Assembly: GCA_009746045.1 (NCBI GenBank) | Contig: RPFO01000418.1 | Span: 924,582 to 988,581, forward strand | Length of the DNA: 64,000 nt | DNA from: Mesostigma viride | Taxonomy: Eukaryota; Streptophyta; Mesostigmatophyceae; Mesostigmatales; Mesostigmataceae | Direction of reading: 5' to 3' | In this document: positions 20,953 through 30,168 of the stretch, piece by piece | Position numbering within the stretch: the stretch's first letter is position 1 | How the letters are laid out: every line of letters starts with the position of its first letter | Program-made: the position numbers and the translations under genes | The notes under the pieces: generated by a model | Told to the model about the DNA's origin: nothing | Seen by the model: the letters and a program-made list of their open reading frames with translations, nothing else | The model's database searches: none

Positions 20953-21272
20953 TATATACAATGGCTGCGACCAACTTTGCAACAAGAAAACAGCAAACTC
21001 TCCACCTATCCTCCACCCCCTCAAGCCTCGTTTCAGATGAAGCTTCTCCTGCAACCGGTGCAGGTGCTGGCTCGTGGAACGGTCCCTCCACCGGATTCAA
21101 TGGCTGCCCCTGGTCGTCGTGAGTAGGCACAGGCCTAATAACCACCGGAAGCCTCAAACCATACGCGTAATCACGTATCCAGCGAGAACGCCCCCACCTC
21201 AGCAAATGGGCCTCACCTAAACCAACGTTGTCGTCAATGTGGTAGCGATTAAGCTCGTCCCGCTGCGCCTGC

Positions 21273-21983
21273 TCACGGCCCTCCTGAGAGCCGTCGCCCT
21301 CGTGACGCCTCTGGGCCGGCTGTACTACCGCCCCTTGGCTGATCTACGAAGTCGTAGAAGGCGTCGTCGGCTGAGACCTCTCGACCGCCAACCACGTCGA
21401 CAGTCAAACTTAGCTGGTTTAACTCTCGGCGAGAATGTGGAGTATCCCGACTAGTGTAGATGGAGAAGGGATTAAGAGTAATGAAGACACGATCAGCAGC
21501 GCCTCTGGTCAACTCTAAGACAGAGTGCGCCAGATTCTGGCACTCTGCCACCAACGCCTGCGTACTGCCACGAACGATGGCCTCCCGCCTGTCCCGGGCG
21601 ACCTGCACCACGTTTGGCACGCCGGTGTAGTCGTCCCCAAGGCGGAGATTGGCGACAAGGTCGTTTATCTCTCGGGCACCCCCGAGGCTTATGGCAATTA
21701 TCTGCAAAAGCAGAGTGACCACCTGCTCAAACGCGAATGCGTTTGTGTGGCCAGCCCGCCAAGACGCTGGCAGCCTTCTGATGATTTCCGCGAGGTCCTC
21801 GCGAAATCTCAGCAGCTGCTCGGCCGCTCCTCGGACGTACTCGCCCGGCGCCGACACCGCTCTAATATTCCGGCGCACTTCCTCCGAGTCCTCGTGCCCT
21901 CCTGCGGGTACTGGACTGGACGCCGCTACCGTTGCTGCACGCGCAAAGGTGTTTGTCCTAGCTTCAGAGTCCGAATTCGACAT
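21273..21983 (-). CDS. Copia-1 ORF0 (extra ORF before gag)
   Basis: This 236-aa ORF from ATG 21983 (MSNSDSEART) begins 25 bases after the 5' LTR. It is homologous to the ORF at the same place in Copia-2: both have RGxADRxxIT, PFxI, DTP, a GREV motif and FVDQP in the same order. I recognise no known domain. It is mostly helical with an acidic start. The frame continues upstream into the LTR through a chance ATG at 22100. It ends 320 bases before the gag ATG. The role is unknown; it is not a recognisable Gag, envelope or chromodomain. Confidence 0.65.
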   Translation of the reverse strand: MSNSDSEARTNTFARAATVAASSPVPAGGHEDSEEVRRNIRAVSAPGEYVRGAAEQLLRFREDLAEIIRRLPASWRAGHTNAFAFEQVVTLLLQIIAISLGGAREINDLVANLRLGDDYTGVPNVVQVARDRREAIVRGSTQALVAECQNLAHSVLELTRGAADRVFITLNPFSIYTSRDTPHSRRELNQLSLTVDVVGGREVSADDAFYDFVDQPRGGSTAGPEASRGRRLSGGP

Positions 21984-22007
21984 ATCCGTCGACCAGACTG
22001 TAATACG

Positions 22008-22651
22008 ATTTAGATGAACGCGGATCAGTGAGTTTCTGGTCTTCCCAAGATGTGATGAATGGAGCCATGGTTTCAACCAGCGGCTTTTAACCTTTACCAC
22101 AGTTGCCTCACTACCCTGTGGTCACTAGCCTGAGGCGGCAGTACCCACGGACGGTGTTGGGAAAAGACGCTTGGCCACTGCTGTGTCCGAGCCTTTCTAG
22201 GTCTCACCATTGCTGCCAGGCCTTGCACGCCTTGGCAGGTCCGCCACTGTCAATTTCCTTGGTTGCATCAATCCAGGACGTCTGTCCTTCCATGAATGAC
22301 AGTAACGCTCTGGATTTATCCGTCATGACAAGTACCCGTCCATCCCAGGCCTGCAGGACTGCCAGTCCTGAAGTCCTGTGACATTCTTGGTACCATCAAC
22401 CAATATTGACCACAGTACCTCCTAGTGACAGTCGGTCCTGTGACACGTAACTTGTGATGGTTCACCCAACACTGCCACGTGCCCTGTCCCTCACGTGTCC
22501 TTAGTCCTGGTACTGCTGTAGCGTCCGGCGGCATTACTTCGGGACTTGATAACTCTCAAGTTCCTTGTCCAAATGAGGCGTTTAGCACGGCGTTGGAAAG
22601 GCCACTTCAAGTATGATATGCTTAGCATATTGCATCACCAATATGCTAACT
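22008..22651 (-). repeat. Copia-1 5' LTR
   Basis: This 644-bp LTR should contain the promoter of Copia-1. The sequence after it on the minus strand (CGTATTACAGTC) does not match the usual initiator-tRNA primer site TGGTATCAGAGC. Confidence 0.92.
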
Positions 22652-22962
22652 ATTCCATCGAATGCTAGGTTGGAGTACACTTCCATCTCCATCACTGGCT
22701 CGGGTAGCTCTTTGTACTTTGGCTCCGTGTGTGCGGATCCACTGATAAGGTAGAGCTTATCAAATGAGTTGTTAGTGAAGTAAGTCTTCCCCATGTTGAC
22801 CGCCGCGGTTGTTTTTCCCGAACGCCTCGCCCCACAAAAGTTGGCAATGAAGTGCAAGCTCGGCATGTTTTGCGGGGCGGGACGTTGAGGGGCGTATCGT
22901 TGCTTGATGTCCCTATTCTCCAACGAATGAATTCGCCGCTCTTCGATGATAGCCATTACCAT
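22652..22962 (-). pseudogene. packaging ATPase, N-terminal part (split by Copia-1)
   Basis: This part starts at ATG 22962 (MVMAIIEERR) and holds the Walker A loop GARRSGKTT (44-52). It breaks after about residue 103 at the ATTCC duplication. The remainder lies at 13902-14480. The separation leaves Walker A without Walker B, so no working packaging motor can be made from this locus unless Copia-1 is lost. Confidence 0.85.
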
Positions 22963-22975
22963 TCTTATAAGACAT

Positions 22976-23503
22976 TTATTCGTCCAGTGAAGCGAGGAGT
23001 GATGCGCGGATGGCGGCCATACGAATCTCGTACGGGGTCATCGCGACAGGGGGCGGGGGTGGCGGTGGAAGCTGGCGGGTCTTGATCGGGGGTGGCGGGG
23101 TGTCCGGCTCTGCCTCCCTTGGTTTTCTCCCCCGTCTCGGTTTCGGCGTGTCGGCGGGTGTCGAGGCGACGCTGTCTTCCGCAAGAAGGCGTTCGATGCG
23201 CGATTTATTTCGAGCTTCTTGCAGCTCGAGTTCGACGAGCCTTTGTCGCTGGATTTCCAGTTCCTTCGCGAGGACCTTGCGCTTTGTTATCTCTGCCTCC
23301 TTTTCATCGTTCCGTCTCTTCTCCCTCTCTGCCTTTGAGCGCTGTTGATAAATCCGCATCTTGTCACGTAGGGCCTTTTTCTGTTCGTCGTTCAACGGCT
23401 GTCCTTTTCGAATCGTCCTGACTAGGTCCACCTGCTCTTCCCGAGTCTCGGCGAAGGTCTCGTCCTGGAAGCTCGTTGGGGTCTCTGAAGCCTCAGAGGC
23501 CAT
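22976..23503 (-). CDS. coiled-coil protein, proline-rich C-terminus
   Basis: This 175-aa protein of unknown function has a long charged helical stretch (about residues 45-110, rich in E, K, R, Q and L, such as EITKRKVLAKELEIQRQR) that should form a coiled coil. A basic RRGRKPR follows, then a run of eight prolines and a C-terminal helix ending SLLASLDE. It lies immediately upstream of the packaging ATPase and reads the same way. It shares a 25-base divergent promoter with the fibre-like gene. It may be a scaffold or an internal virion protein; neither is shown by sequence. Confidence 0.6.
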   Translation of the reverse strand: MASEASETPTSFQDETFAETREEQVDLVRTIRKGQPLNDEQKKALRDKMRIYQQRSKAEREKRRNDEKEAEITKRKVLAKELEIQRQRLVELELQEARNKSRIERLLAEDSVASTPADTPKPRRGRKPREAEPDTPPPPIKTRQLPPPPPPPVAMTPYEIRMAAIRASLLASLDE

Positions 23504-23528
23504 GTTTATATTCTACGGTAGATAATAA
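23504..23528. promoter_or_regulatory. 25-bp divergent promoter with TCTA on both strands
   Basis: Only 25 bases separate the two ATGs. TCTA occurs on the plus strand at 23512-23515 (13 bases before ATG 23529) and on the minus strand at 23522-23519 (15 bases before ATG 23503), in AT-rich surroundings. Transcripts must be nearly leaderless. Confidence 0.6.
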
Positions 23529-26500
23529 ATGGTCGTGCTGACAAACCTGAGCAGACCGACAAATCTCGCCACCGGTTTAACGCTCGACCCCGAAATGGAG
23601 GAGCGTGTTTCTACTGTCGAAACGGACATCGACGGGCTTGAGACTAGCGTGTCGTTACTTCTGAGCAAGTCGCACCCATTTGATCAGTCGCTCGTCGTCG
23701 ACGGATTCAAAATTTTTTATCCAAGCCAACCGACGAATTTGCGACTCGGAGACGATTACGACGACGAGACCGCGAGTGACCCATCGGAACTGGCCTACAA
23801 CCTCGTCGTGAACGGGTATTCGTATTTCAAAGAAGGCACTACGACAGTCGACGATCTCACTCTAAACGAACCGTACCTTACGGCAAAAGTGGGAGCAAAC
23901 CAGTACCACGTCTTCGACTTCAGCCCTGACACTCTGCTAGACCCTGGCGGCAGAGTCCTGACCCGCGCGCAACTGGACTATCTTTTCGACCAACACGGAG
24001 TAGGCACCACGTCGATAACTAATTTGAACGGGGATTTCGTCCTTCATCTCGAAGACGGGACGACCGTGTCGCACCAAAACGCGTTCAGCGTCATCAACGA
24101 CCAGGATGTACGGGTCCAGCTTCCATACAACGTTACTAATGGCGACGCTAGTGGGATTTGTAAATATACATATCGCGACTATCACATGACCCAATCGGCC
24201 ACGGGCGATAACGTCGTGGATGGAACAGTGGGGTATCCGTATTTTTCCGATGCGTTCTTTGGACTTGGCGGATCTCGATTCAACGGCCTCCCTCTCCGCG
24301 TGGAGTTGTTGTCCTTCTCAACGATCCGTGACGACAACCGCCGCCTTCCACTAACTGGGAGATCGTTCACCATCACGCGTACCTACTTACAACTCACGGA
24401 TTGGAGAATGGGACCGATTGAACCTTTGAACGCAATCCACTGGAGCACCACTCCCGCCAATGCTACATGGGAGGTAGTGGAGGGCACGACCCTCAAACAG
24501 GGCATTAAGATGACGACCCCTTTCGCGTACCAACGCAAACTTCCCATCAGGTGGTACATGAATTCCACACAGCTCACGCCGACCACCCCGACGATCGGCG
24601 GAGTCTCCCTCTCGCAAAACGGAGGACTGCGCGGGGAAGACGCCGTAATCACCGCGCCAGTAGCGGCAGACAGTAATAAGTTTTTGAACTACGAGATAGA
24701 CGTATACAACGACTCCACCCTTACCGCATGCAGCACCCAAAAAGGAGGGATGTTTATATGCGTTTCAAAAATGAGCCAGCTTCACCCCGGCATCCGGACC
24801 CCGAGTTCGTACATCTCGTACCTCAATCCTGTAAAAATCGCGATTAACGGCGTGTACGCAGACCACGGCGTTGGATGGGGGAAGTCGTTGAATCCTCTCA
24901 CCGGGTTTCATCTGATGGCGAACGGGGTGTCTCAAGTGGCGTTGGACGGGAAGTTGACGACAACAACGTTCCAAAACCCATCTGAAGGCGATGATGTAGA
25001 ACTCAGATACAGGATCGTAACCGTAAAGGACTCGCCAAACCTGTCAGGAGAGACCGTGGAGATAGACGGCCCCGCTACGACGCTCCATTCTCTAGAATCA
25101 TTCTCGCGCCACTCCGTGACCACGCTGCAAACAGAAGCTTCGAAATACTACTTTGAAGGATCTCCCGAAAAATTCTTTTTGGTAAAAACAGCCACTCCGG
25201 CACCAAGCAAGTGTGTTGTTTTTTCAGAGCAGCTCATAGACGGCCCATTTCTATTGTGTTTTCAGCTATATTTGGGCAGCAATGATGCTTTCGTCTCGTT
25301 CGCGGAAAATACTATGTCTTTGACGAATAAATATCATCCCGCAACGACGGATGCCCATCAGAACTGGAGAAATGCGGCTACGACGCATTGGGGTATGCTG
25401 GGTATTAATCTCCACCATAGTGACTATGCACTCGACCTGTTTGACAATCTGAAGTCGAAGGTTCGATACACGTTAAACTCATCATGGAGGCAACAAAACA
25501 GCTACTGGGTGGCATTTAGAAGAAAGTCGGATGGAAAGGTGGAGCGTTATATATCAAAAACAACTCCTCAAGAACTTAGTGACATGACTAAGATATCAAA
25601 CTCGTCCGGTATATTTACAACCACTCCTACAGACATTCTTGACCCGTACATTCCGATGCCCCTCCGACCAGTCTTCCACTTGAGCGGAGAGTACCATGGC
25701 GCGCATGTCTGGCCCATTAAGGACGACCTCCAAGACATAGAGTTCGACTCTCTAAAAACCAACAACCCATCCGGGGCGTACACAACCGTCGGCGACGTGT
25801 TGGAGCTGCGTCACAGGTCCACCTCGTCGAGGAATTGTAGCATTTTTGGGAAATATAGCGTAACAAAACCCGTGCCGGGTGTTGCGAATACTTGGTTCAA
25901 GGAGCTAACACTCACGAATGAGAGTGTCATACGCACGGTTGTTAAGTGCCCGGATGTTCAATACGGCGTGCAAATGAACGAATATACTGCCAAAATATAT
26001 GGGATTCTACCAGCTCGTCAGTCGGTGAGGAAGTTTTATGTAAGACTTGGATTTTCAAACACTAAGTTGAGCAACGATCCGTCGCTCATCAACGTCGTCG
26101 TTGGAGAAGCCTGGATTGGAGGGTTTTCAACAAATACGGTTTCAAAGTCCCTATCATACGTAGATATAACCTGCGATCATACTTCATTGATTGATCTGCC
26201 AGTTACTGGCATGGTCCATTTGGCCACCGTGACGTTCCAAGTATTGGATCCAACCATATCTGGCCCGAGCCCGCTTTTATTTGCTTCTTGCCTAAGCTAC
26301 TATTATGGATCAAGTCTGTCGTCTATCGGCGGCAATCACGGGATGGACGTGGCCCTGTATGAAGATGTCCGAGAGACTCGACGTATATCCCATACAATAT
26401 TGGAAGCAGATTCTTTGGTCGGTCTGAGGCAGCCCATATACGACTACCCACTTCCGCAATTTTGGCACGGCGCCCCTGTGGCCGTGGTGTCCTTCCACGA

Positions 26501-26840
26501 CCCGGCAAAGCAATTGGAACTAACTCTTCCGACCGCGTTGACCAATATCCTTGTCAGGTTAACATTTGATAACAACCCACCAACTATTCTCGACATATCA
26601 AACCCATATCGCTTAACGGCTAGCGGCCTGTCCGTCTGGCCGGAAAACGTTATAATTGGCAGCCACTGGAATGTTGTTTCGGGGTACGAAGAGGACGAAG
26701 GGGTGTTTGAAATCGCCTTGAGGATTCCTCGCATCACTAGTGACACGTCAACAAACATAGGACTCTCTACGGCGTTTTGCAAGTCACGCGCCGGAAAAAT
26801 GGCCGCGTCGACTAACAAAACCCTCACTTGGACGCTATAA
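23529..26840 (+). CDS. large fibre-like structural protein
   Basis: This 1103-aa protein is rich in beta-prone, Thr/Ser/Asn-containing sequence, with no domain I can name. Residues about 20-47 (MEERVSTVETDIDGLETSVSL in outline) show heptad spacing of V, I and L, like the short trimeric coiled coil at the base of viral fibres. There is no signal peptide or membrane segment. It is the first and longest gene of the late arm. A vertex fibre, spike or tail-like adhesin is the natural guess; an enzyme cannot be excluded. It starts at the ATG 13 bases after TCTA and its TAA is part of the next promoter. Confidence 0.6.
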   Translation: MVVLTNLSRPTNLATGLTLDPEMEERVSTVETDIDGLETSVSLLLSKSHPFDQSLVVDGFKIFYPSQPTNLRLGDDYDDETASDPSELAYNLVVNGYSYFKEGTTTVDDLTLNEPYLTAKVGANQYHVFDFSPDTLLDPGGRVLTRAQLDYLFDQHGVGTTSITNLNGDFVLHLEDGTTVSHQNAFSVINDQDVRVQLPYNVTNGDASGICKYTYRDYHMTQSATGDNVVDGTVGYPYFSDAFFGLGGSRFNGLPLRVELLSFSTIRDDNRRLPLTGRSFTITRTYLQLTDWRMGPIEPLNAIHWSTTPANATWEVVEGTTLKQGIKMTTPFAYQRKLPIRWYMNSTQLTPTTPTIGGVSLSQNGGLRGEDAVITAPVAADSNKFLNYEIDVYNDSTLTACSTQKGGMFICVSKMSQLHPGIRTPSSYISYLNPVKIAINGVYADHGVGWGKSLNPLTGFHLMANGVSQVALDGKLTTTTFQNPSEGDDVELRYRIVTVKDSPNLSGETVEIDGPATTLHSLESFSRHSVTTLQTEASKYYFEGSPEKFFLVKTATPAPSKCVVFSEQLIDGPFLLCFQLYLGSNDAFVSFAENTMSLTNKYHPATTDAHQNWRNAATTHWGMLGINLHHSDYALDLFDNLKSKVRYTLNSSWRQQNSYWVAFRRKSDGKVERYISKTTPQELSDMTKISNSSGIFTTTPTDILDPYIPMPLRPVFHLSGEYHGAHVWPIKDDLQDIEFDSLKTNNPSGAYTTVGDVLELRHRSTSSRNCSIFGKYSVTKPVPGVANTWFKELTLTNESVIRTVVKCPDVQYGVQMNEYTAKIYGILPARQSVRKFYVRLGFSNTKLSNDPSLINVVVGEAWIGGFSTNTVSKSLSYVDITCDHTSLIDLPVTGMVHLATVTFQVLDPTISGPSPLLFASCLSYYYGSSLSSIGGNHGMDVALYEDVRETRRISHTILEADSLVGLRQPIYDYPLPQFWHGAPVAVVSFHDPAKQLELTLPTALTNILVRLTFDNNPPTILDISNPYRLTASGLSVWPENVIIGSHWNVVSGYEEDEGVFEIALRIPRITSDTSTNIGLSTAFCKSRAGKMAASTNKTLTWTL

Positions 26841-26843
26841 AAA

Positions 26844-26847
26844 TCTA
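26844..26847 (+). promoter_or_regulatory. TCTA late-promoter-like motif
   Basis: TCTA in CTATAAAAATCTATGATT, 15 bases before the zinc-finger gene ATG at 26863. A TATAAAAA lies just upstream and overlaps the stop codon of the preceding gene. Confidence 0.5.
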
Positions 26848-26862
26848 TGATTATACTCAGAA

Positions 26863-27363
26863 ATGGCGAGGCGTCAGAAAACAGCAAGGCGTCGTCCTTT
26901 GGGCAAAAGGGGAAAAACCAAGCGAAAGGTCGCACCCAAGTCGCAGGTGACCGCTTCATCGACCAACACCATTGTCATCCACAGCGCGCCGGTCCGAAGA
27001 GCAGTGAACAAAGGCAAGGTCGCACAGGCGCGAGGGTTCAAGGACGCCCTTCTAATGGCGTCAGTGATGGCGAACTCAAGACCGGTCGCGTACCCCCCGT
27101 TGTCCGCGTATGCCCAACCGACACCTGTCGCGACTCCTGAACCGGTTGTCGTCGATGCGGGACTGGCGGCACCCTCCGAGCCTGCGGGTGTATCTGTCGG
27201 AAAGCGAGTCCAGGTGGGGGCCACGAGGTGGAAATGCCCGCAGCCCGGGTGTAAAAGCACGTTCGTAAACGAAAAAAACCTCCTTCTGCATCTCAGGAGG
27301 GTCCACAACACGGTCGTGGGAATCCCAAAAGAGGGTGCGGAAAAAAATCTCACAGAAGAGTAA
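26863..27363 (+). CDS. C2H2 zinc-finger protein with basic N-terminus
   Basis: This 166-aa protein has a very basic N-terminus (ARRQKTARRRPLGKRGK) like a nuclear-localisation or DNA-condensing tail. A proline- and alanine-rich middle follows, then one classic C2H2 finger near residues 125-150: C-x4-C-x12-H-x4-H in WKCPQPGCKSTF...LLLHLRRVH. One finger rarely gives DNA specificity, so it may be a virion core protein binding DNA, or a regulator. It lies in the capsid gene cluster. The next gene starts three bases after its stop. Confidence 0.65.
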   Translation: MARRQKTARRRPLGKRGKTKRKVAPKSQVTASSTNTIVIHSAPVRRAVNKGKVAQARGFKDALLMASVMANSRPVAYPPLSAYAQPTPVATPEPVVVDAGLAAPSEPAGVSVGKRVQVGATRWKCPQPGCKSTFVNEKNLLLHLRRVHNTVVGIPKEGAEKNLTEE

Positions 27364-27366
27364 CAC

Positions 27367-27711
27367 ATGAGCAACCCGCTGTTCACCGACGCCGAGATGC
27401 TCGAGATATCGCAGTGGATGACCCTTCACACAAACGTCCCCCGAGAATTTATCGAATCAGCCATGCTTTATTGTAGGAAGAAGCCGCTCACAGGGAAAAA
27501 AAAGCGTGCTATCAAAAGGGCGATGGCACATAAAGAAGAGGGCGTGGTCAAGGTTTTTGGGACAAACGAAATTACTTCTGAGCTAATGTCAGACGAAGTG
27601 GCCGATGAAGGAGTTCATCCAGGAGACGCTGACACTCACTCTTCGCACGGAGAACCGGACTCGCGGGACGCTGGTGGATCCGGTGTGGGACATCCCGGCG
27701 GGGCTCCTTGA
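27367..27711 (+). CDS. small protein of unknown function
   Basis: This 114-aa protein starts at ATG 27367, three bases after the zinc-finger stop. The N-terminal half is helical with a lysine-rich KKPLTGKKKRAIKRAMAHK; the C-terminal third is acidic and Gly/His-rich. The last 107 bases overlap the start of the penton-like gene in another frame, so the C-terminus may be constrained by the neighbour. No family is recognised. No TCTA motif precedes it, so it is probably read from the upstream transcript. Confidence 0.5.
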   Translation: MSNPLFTDAEMLEISQWMTLHTNVPREFIESAMLYCRKKPLTGKKKRAIKRAMAHKEEGVVKVFGTNEITSELMSDEVADEGVHPGDADTHSSHGEPDSRDAGGSGVGHPGGAP

Positions 27712-28468
27712 CGACTATCACGACGTCGGGCTTACCCTCATGACCATCCCGTTTGAACAGACTCACATCAGCGAAGGAAACCGATACTTCACTGTCCGTT
27801 TGTCTGGCAGCGAGTCGCCCGTCAAGGTGACTTTGCCGCGTGGATCCTACACGACCATCGAAAACCGAAAAAACATAGAGGACGCTTTGAAGGCGGTGGA
27901 TCCCGGGTTCTCGGTCACGTACAACAGGGCGACTAGCCTTTTTACCGTGACCAATGCCGTCGAGTTCTCTATCTCGGTGGATGAGCCCACGGGCCGGGTG
28001 TTGGGGCTCATGGAAGGCTCTTATCCTCTCACAGGAGCCCTCGCTAGCAACCGGCCAGCAACAAATGGGAGACTGAGAATGGTGTATGTGTATAGTGACA
28101 TCGTCCGGGGAAACGTGATATCGTCGTCGACAGGCACTGGATATGGAGGTCTTTTGGCAGTTTGCCCTAATATGTCGCAGTTCTTAGAACCTATTGTTTG
28201 GCAGGCAGCGAACCCTTTGTGGCAGCATCTCAAGGACTCTCCCAGCAACATCACGATCCGGCTGCTCGACGAGGACGATGCTCCTATAACTGTCTACTCG
28301 GACTGGGCTCTTCAGCTCTCCTTCCGCATAAGCCCTCAGAAGGCAATGGGGATAGAGGCTAGGAAGATCGGGAGCGTCTTGAAGTACATGGCCCTAGATA
28401 GGACTGTCCAGCCACAAACCAGATTAATTTCTCAGCCATCTAGTACTGTCGAGGACGATGAAACTTAA
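27605..28468 (+). CDS. minor capsid protein, penton-like
   Basis: This 287-aa, beta-rich protein has the size and position expected for the single-jelly-roll penton of PLVs and virophages. It has alternating strand-like segments and a C-terminal VYSDWALQLSFRI, similar in type to the end of minor capsid proteins in this group. It precedes the major capsid gene, separated only by a small pVI-like gene that overlaps its last 11 bases. The ATG at 27605 lies inside the preceding gene. The assignment rests on gene order and sequence character, not on a strong motif. Confidence 0.65.
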   Translation: MKEFIQETLTLTLRTENRTRGTLVDPVWDIPAGLLDDYHDVGLTLMTIPFEQTHISEGNRYFTVRLSGSESPVKVTLPRGSYTTIENRKNIEDALKAVDPGFSVTYNRATSLFTVTNAVEFSISVDEPTGRVLGLMEGSYPLTGALASNRPATNGRLRMVYVYSDIVRGNVISSSTGTGYGGLLAVCPNMSQFLEPIVWQAANPLWQHLKDSPSNITIRLLDEDDAPITVYSDWALQLSFRISPQKAMGIEARKIGSVLKYMALDRTVQPQTRLISQPSSTVEDDET

Positions 28469-28814
28469 TTTTGGCGCGATCGGAAACGTGGCTAGACGCG
28501 TGGGCGAGTTTGCTGGAAACGCAATCAAGAGGGTCGGCGACGGGGCGGCGATCGTGTCGGCTGTCAAGAAGGCCAGACACGTCGCGGGAGAGGTTATCTC
28601 GAAAATCGGAGACGGGGCGCGGGCCGCGAAACAGGTCGCGGGCATCGTCGATTCAGCGCTCGGGCACGTCCCCTCTACCATGATCGCGAAAAGTACGCTC
28701 CTCGGGAAAGCGTACTCGGCCGCGAACACGGGGCTGAGCGCCCTGTCGAATCTCGAGAGAAGAGTGGACGGGGCGAAAGTAAAAAATCCTATACTCGGCC
28801 AGCTCCTTCAGTAA
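28458..28814 (+). CDS. small pVI-like amphipathic protein
   Basis: This 118-aa, alanine/glycine/lysine-rich protein is entirely helical by composition. It has repeated amphipathic segments (GNVARRVGEFAGNAIKRVG, VISKIGDGARAAKQVAG). It resembles the small membrane-active minor capsid proteins (adenovirus pVI type) encoded next to the capsid genes in PLVs and Polintons. A role in escaping the endosome or holding penton to hexon is inferred. TCTA is at 28439-28442, 15 bases before the ATG. Confidence 0.55.
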   Translation: MKLNFGAIGNVARRVGEFAGNAIKRVGDGAAIVSAVKKARHVAGEVISKIGDGARAAKQVAGIVDSALGHVPSTMIAKSTLLGKAYSAANTGLSALSNLERRVDGAKVKNPILGQLLQ

Positions 28815-28819
28815 AAATA

Positions 28820-28823
28820 TCTA
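28820..28823 (+). promoter_or_regulatory. TCTA late-promoter-like motif of the capsid gene
   Basis: AAAAATATCTAACTC; TCTA lies 21 bases before the major capsid ATG at 28845. Confidence 0.5.
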
Positions 28824-28844
28824 ACTCGAGTGTATACACCATCG

Positions 28845-30140
28845 ATGGCTTCTGACAATTCCTGGTACTCTCGCGCTATCCCCAAGTCCATGCAATATCT
28901 CGTTAAGGCGCTAGGCCAACACACGACTCAGCGAGTGCATCTCAGCACCCTCTCAGCCAGCGATGGCATCAAACAAGGGTCCGTGGTCGCGGTTCGCCTG
29001 CCCACGTCCGGGTTCGTGGACTTGCATTCCTTCGCCATGTTTTTCACGGGGACGCCGACGACCACGGCAGGGTTCGCGAAGTTCCCCGCGTACACGTCCT
29101 CTATCATCAGGCGCCTCGAGGTGCTGGCAGGAGGGCAGACCGTCGATAGCATCAACGACTACTCCCAGCTGTTCCATACTCTTCTCTCGGTGCATGGAGG
29201 TGTAGAGTACAACCTCGCACAAGCTCCTGCTGGTTGGTCGAAGAATAGCAATACCGTCACCGCTGACGTGGCTGGCACTCTTACGAACAACGTGAAGGCG
29301 AACACCGCGGTGGACGGCGTCATCGACCACTTTCTGGGGTTCCTGAGCGGCGAACCTCGGATTGTGGATCTGAGTCTCTTCCCTCCCATCGAGATTCGAA
29401 TCACACTCATGGACGGAGGGGTGATGCTCCCTAGCGTGGCGCAGGCAGCCGCAGGAGGCGATGGCATCGTGGCCGTTGTAGCAGCGACAGGTGTTGGTTT
29501 CGAACTGAGCAACATCCACTTCAGCATCGATACGTACAGGTTCCAAGAGGATATCGTGGGCCAGATTTTCTCGTCCAGGCTTGCCGAGGGTGGAACTCTC
29601 TCATTCAAGTGGCGGACGTGGCAGTCCACCAAACAGTCGCTCGGGACTCGTTCTCCCTATGCCATCAAGGCGTCGCTGTCTTCCGCGTCCGCCAGCAAAC
29701 TCCTGGCGATCCAGGTTGCTGCCGGCGCGGACGTGACCAACGCATCCGGCAATACGATGTTCAATCACATCGCGGATGGTATGACTTCCTACCAATACGA
29801 CATCAACGGATCCAACCTAGCGCCTGGATACCGTACGAACGCAACCGAGGCGTGGATCAATCTGTTGTCCGCGTTCGGTGACCAGGGGAATGTCTTGTCC
29901 TGTGTCCGGGAGGGCTTGACTCCTACCACGTGGCTAAACAACAACTTCACGATGGCGTGTCACCTTAATATGCCATGTGCCGGTTCAGAGTACATGAGCG
30001 GCCTTGACCTTCGTGGCACTGCATCGGTGGTCACGCTGCGAGTCGAGAAGGGGGTAACGGACTGCATTTCCTACATCTTCACGGAATGCGAATCAAAGAT
30101 GGACATCGCTGCAGGCAGGCAGGCAGCCGTGTACCTCTAA
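28845..30140 (+). CDS. major capsid protein (double jelly-roll type)
   Basis: This 431-aa protein forms the hexon-like capsomers. I start at ATG 28845 (MASDNSWYSR); the frame extends 15 bases upstream only through a GTG. Features that fit PLV capsid proteins are the N-terminal positioning segment, FVDLHSFAMFFTG, a central DHFLGFL and FPPIEIRITLMDGG, and the C-terminal CESKMDIAAGRQAAVYL. There is no signal or membrane segment. At 431 residues it is at the short end for the family. It sits between the pVI-like and a 57-aa gene and has its own TCTA motif, so strong late expression is likely. It is intact. Confidence 0.8.
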   Translation: MASDNSWYSRAIPKSMQYLVKALGQHTTQRVHLSTLSASDGIKQGSVVAVRLPTSGFVDLHSFAMFFTGTPTTTAGFAKFPAYTSSIIRRLEVLAGGQTVDSINDYSQLFHTLLSVHGGVEYNLAQAPAGWSKNSNTVTADVAGTLTNNVKANTAVDGVIDHFLGFLSGEPRIVDLSLFPPIEIRITLMDGGVMLPSVAQAAAGGDGIVAVVAATGVGFELSNIHFSIDTYRFQEDIVGQIFSSRLAEGGTLSFKWRTWQSTKQSLGTRSPYAIKASLSSASASKLLAIQVAAGADVTNASGNTMFNHIADGMTSYQYDINGSNLAPGYRTNATEAWINLLSAFGDQGNVLSCVREGLTPTTWLNNNFTMACHLNMPCAGSEYMSGLDLRGTASVVTLRVEKGVTDCISYIFTECESKMDIAAGRQAAVYL

Positions 30141-30154
30141 AAAATATATATGTG

Positions 30155-30158
30155 TCTA
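30155..30158 (+). promoter_or_regulatory. TCTA late-promoter-like motif
   Basis: AAAAAATATATATGTGTCTAG; TCTA lies 10 bases before the ATG at 30169. Confidence 0.5.
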
Positions 30159-30168
30159 GTGACAAACG

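Larger units (their letters stand above)
14481..22651 (-). mobile_element. Copia-1 LTR retrotransposon (inserted in the ATPase gene)
   Basis: The full-length element is 8171 bp with 644-bp LTRs and the 5-bp target duplication ATTCC (14476-14480 and 22652-22656). Read 5' to 3' on the minus strand: LTR, extra ORF, gag with one zinc knuckle, UGA stop, pol, 3' non-coding region, purine tract, LTR. The two LTRs look identical by eye, so the insertion is young. The ends read AGTTAG...CTAAAT rather than TG...CA. Gag has a frame disruption. Confidence 0.92.
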
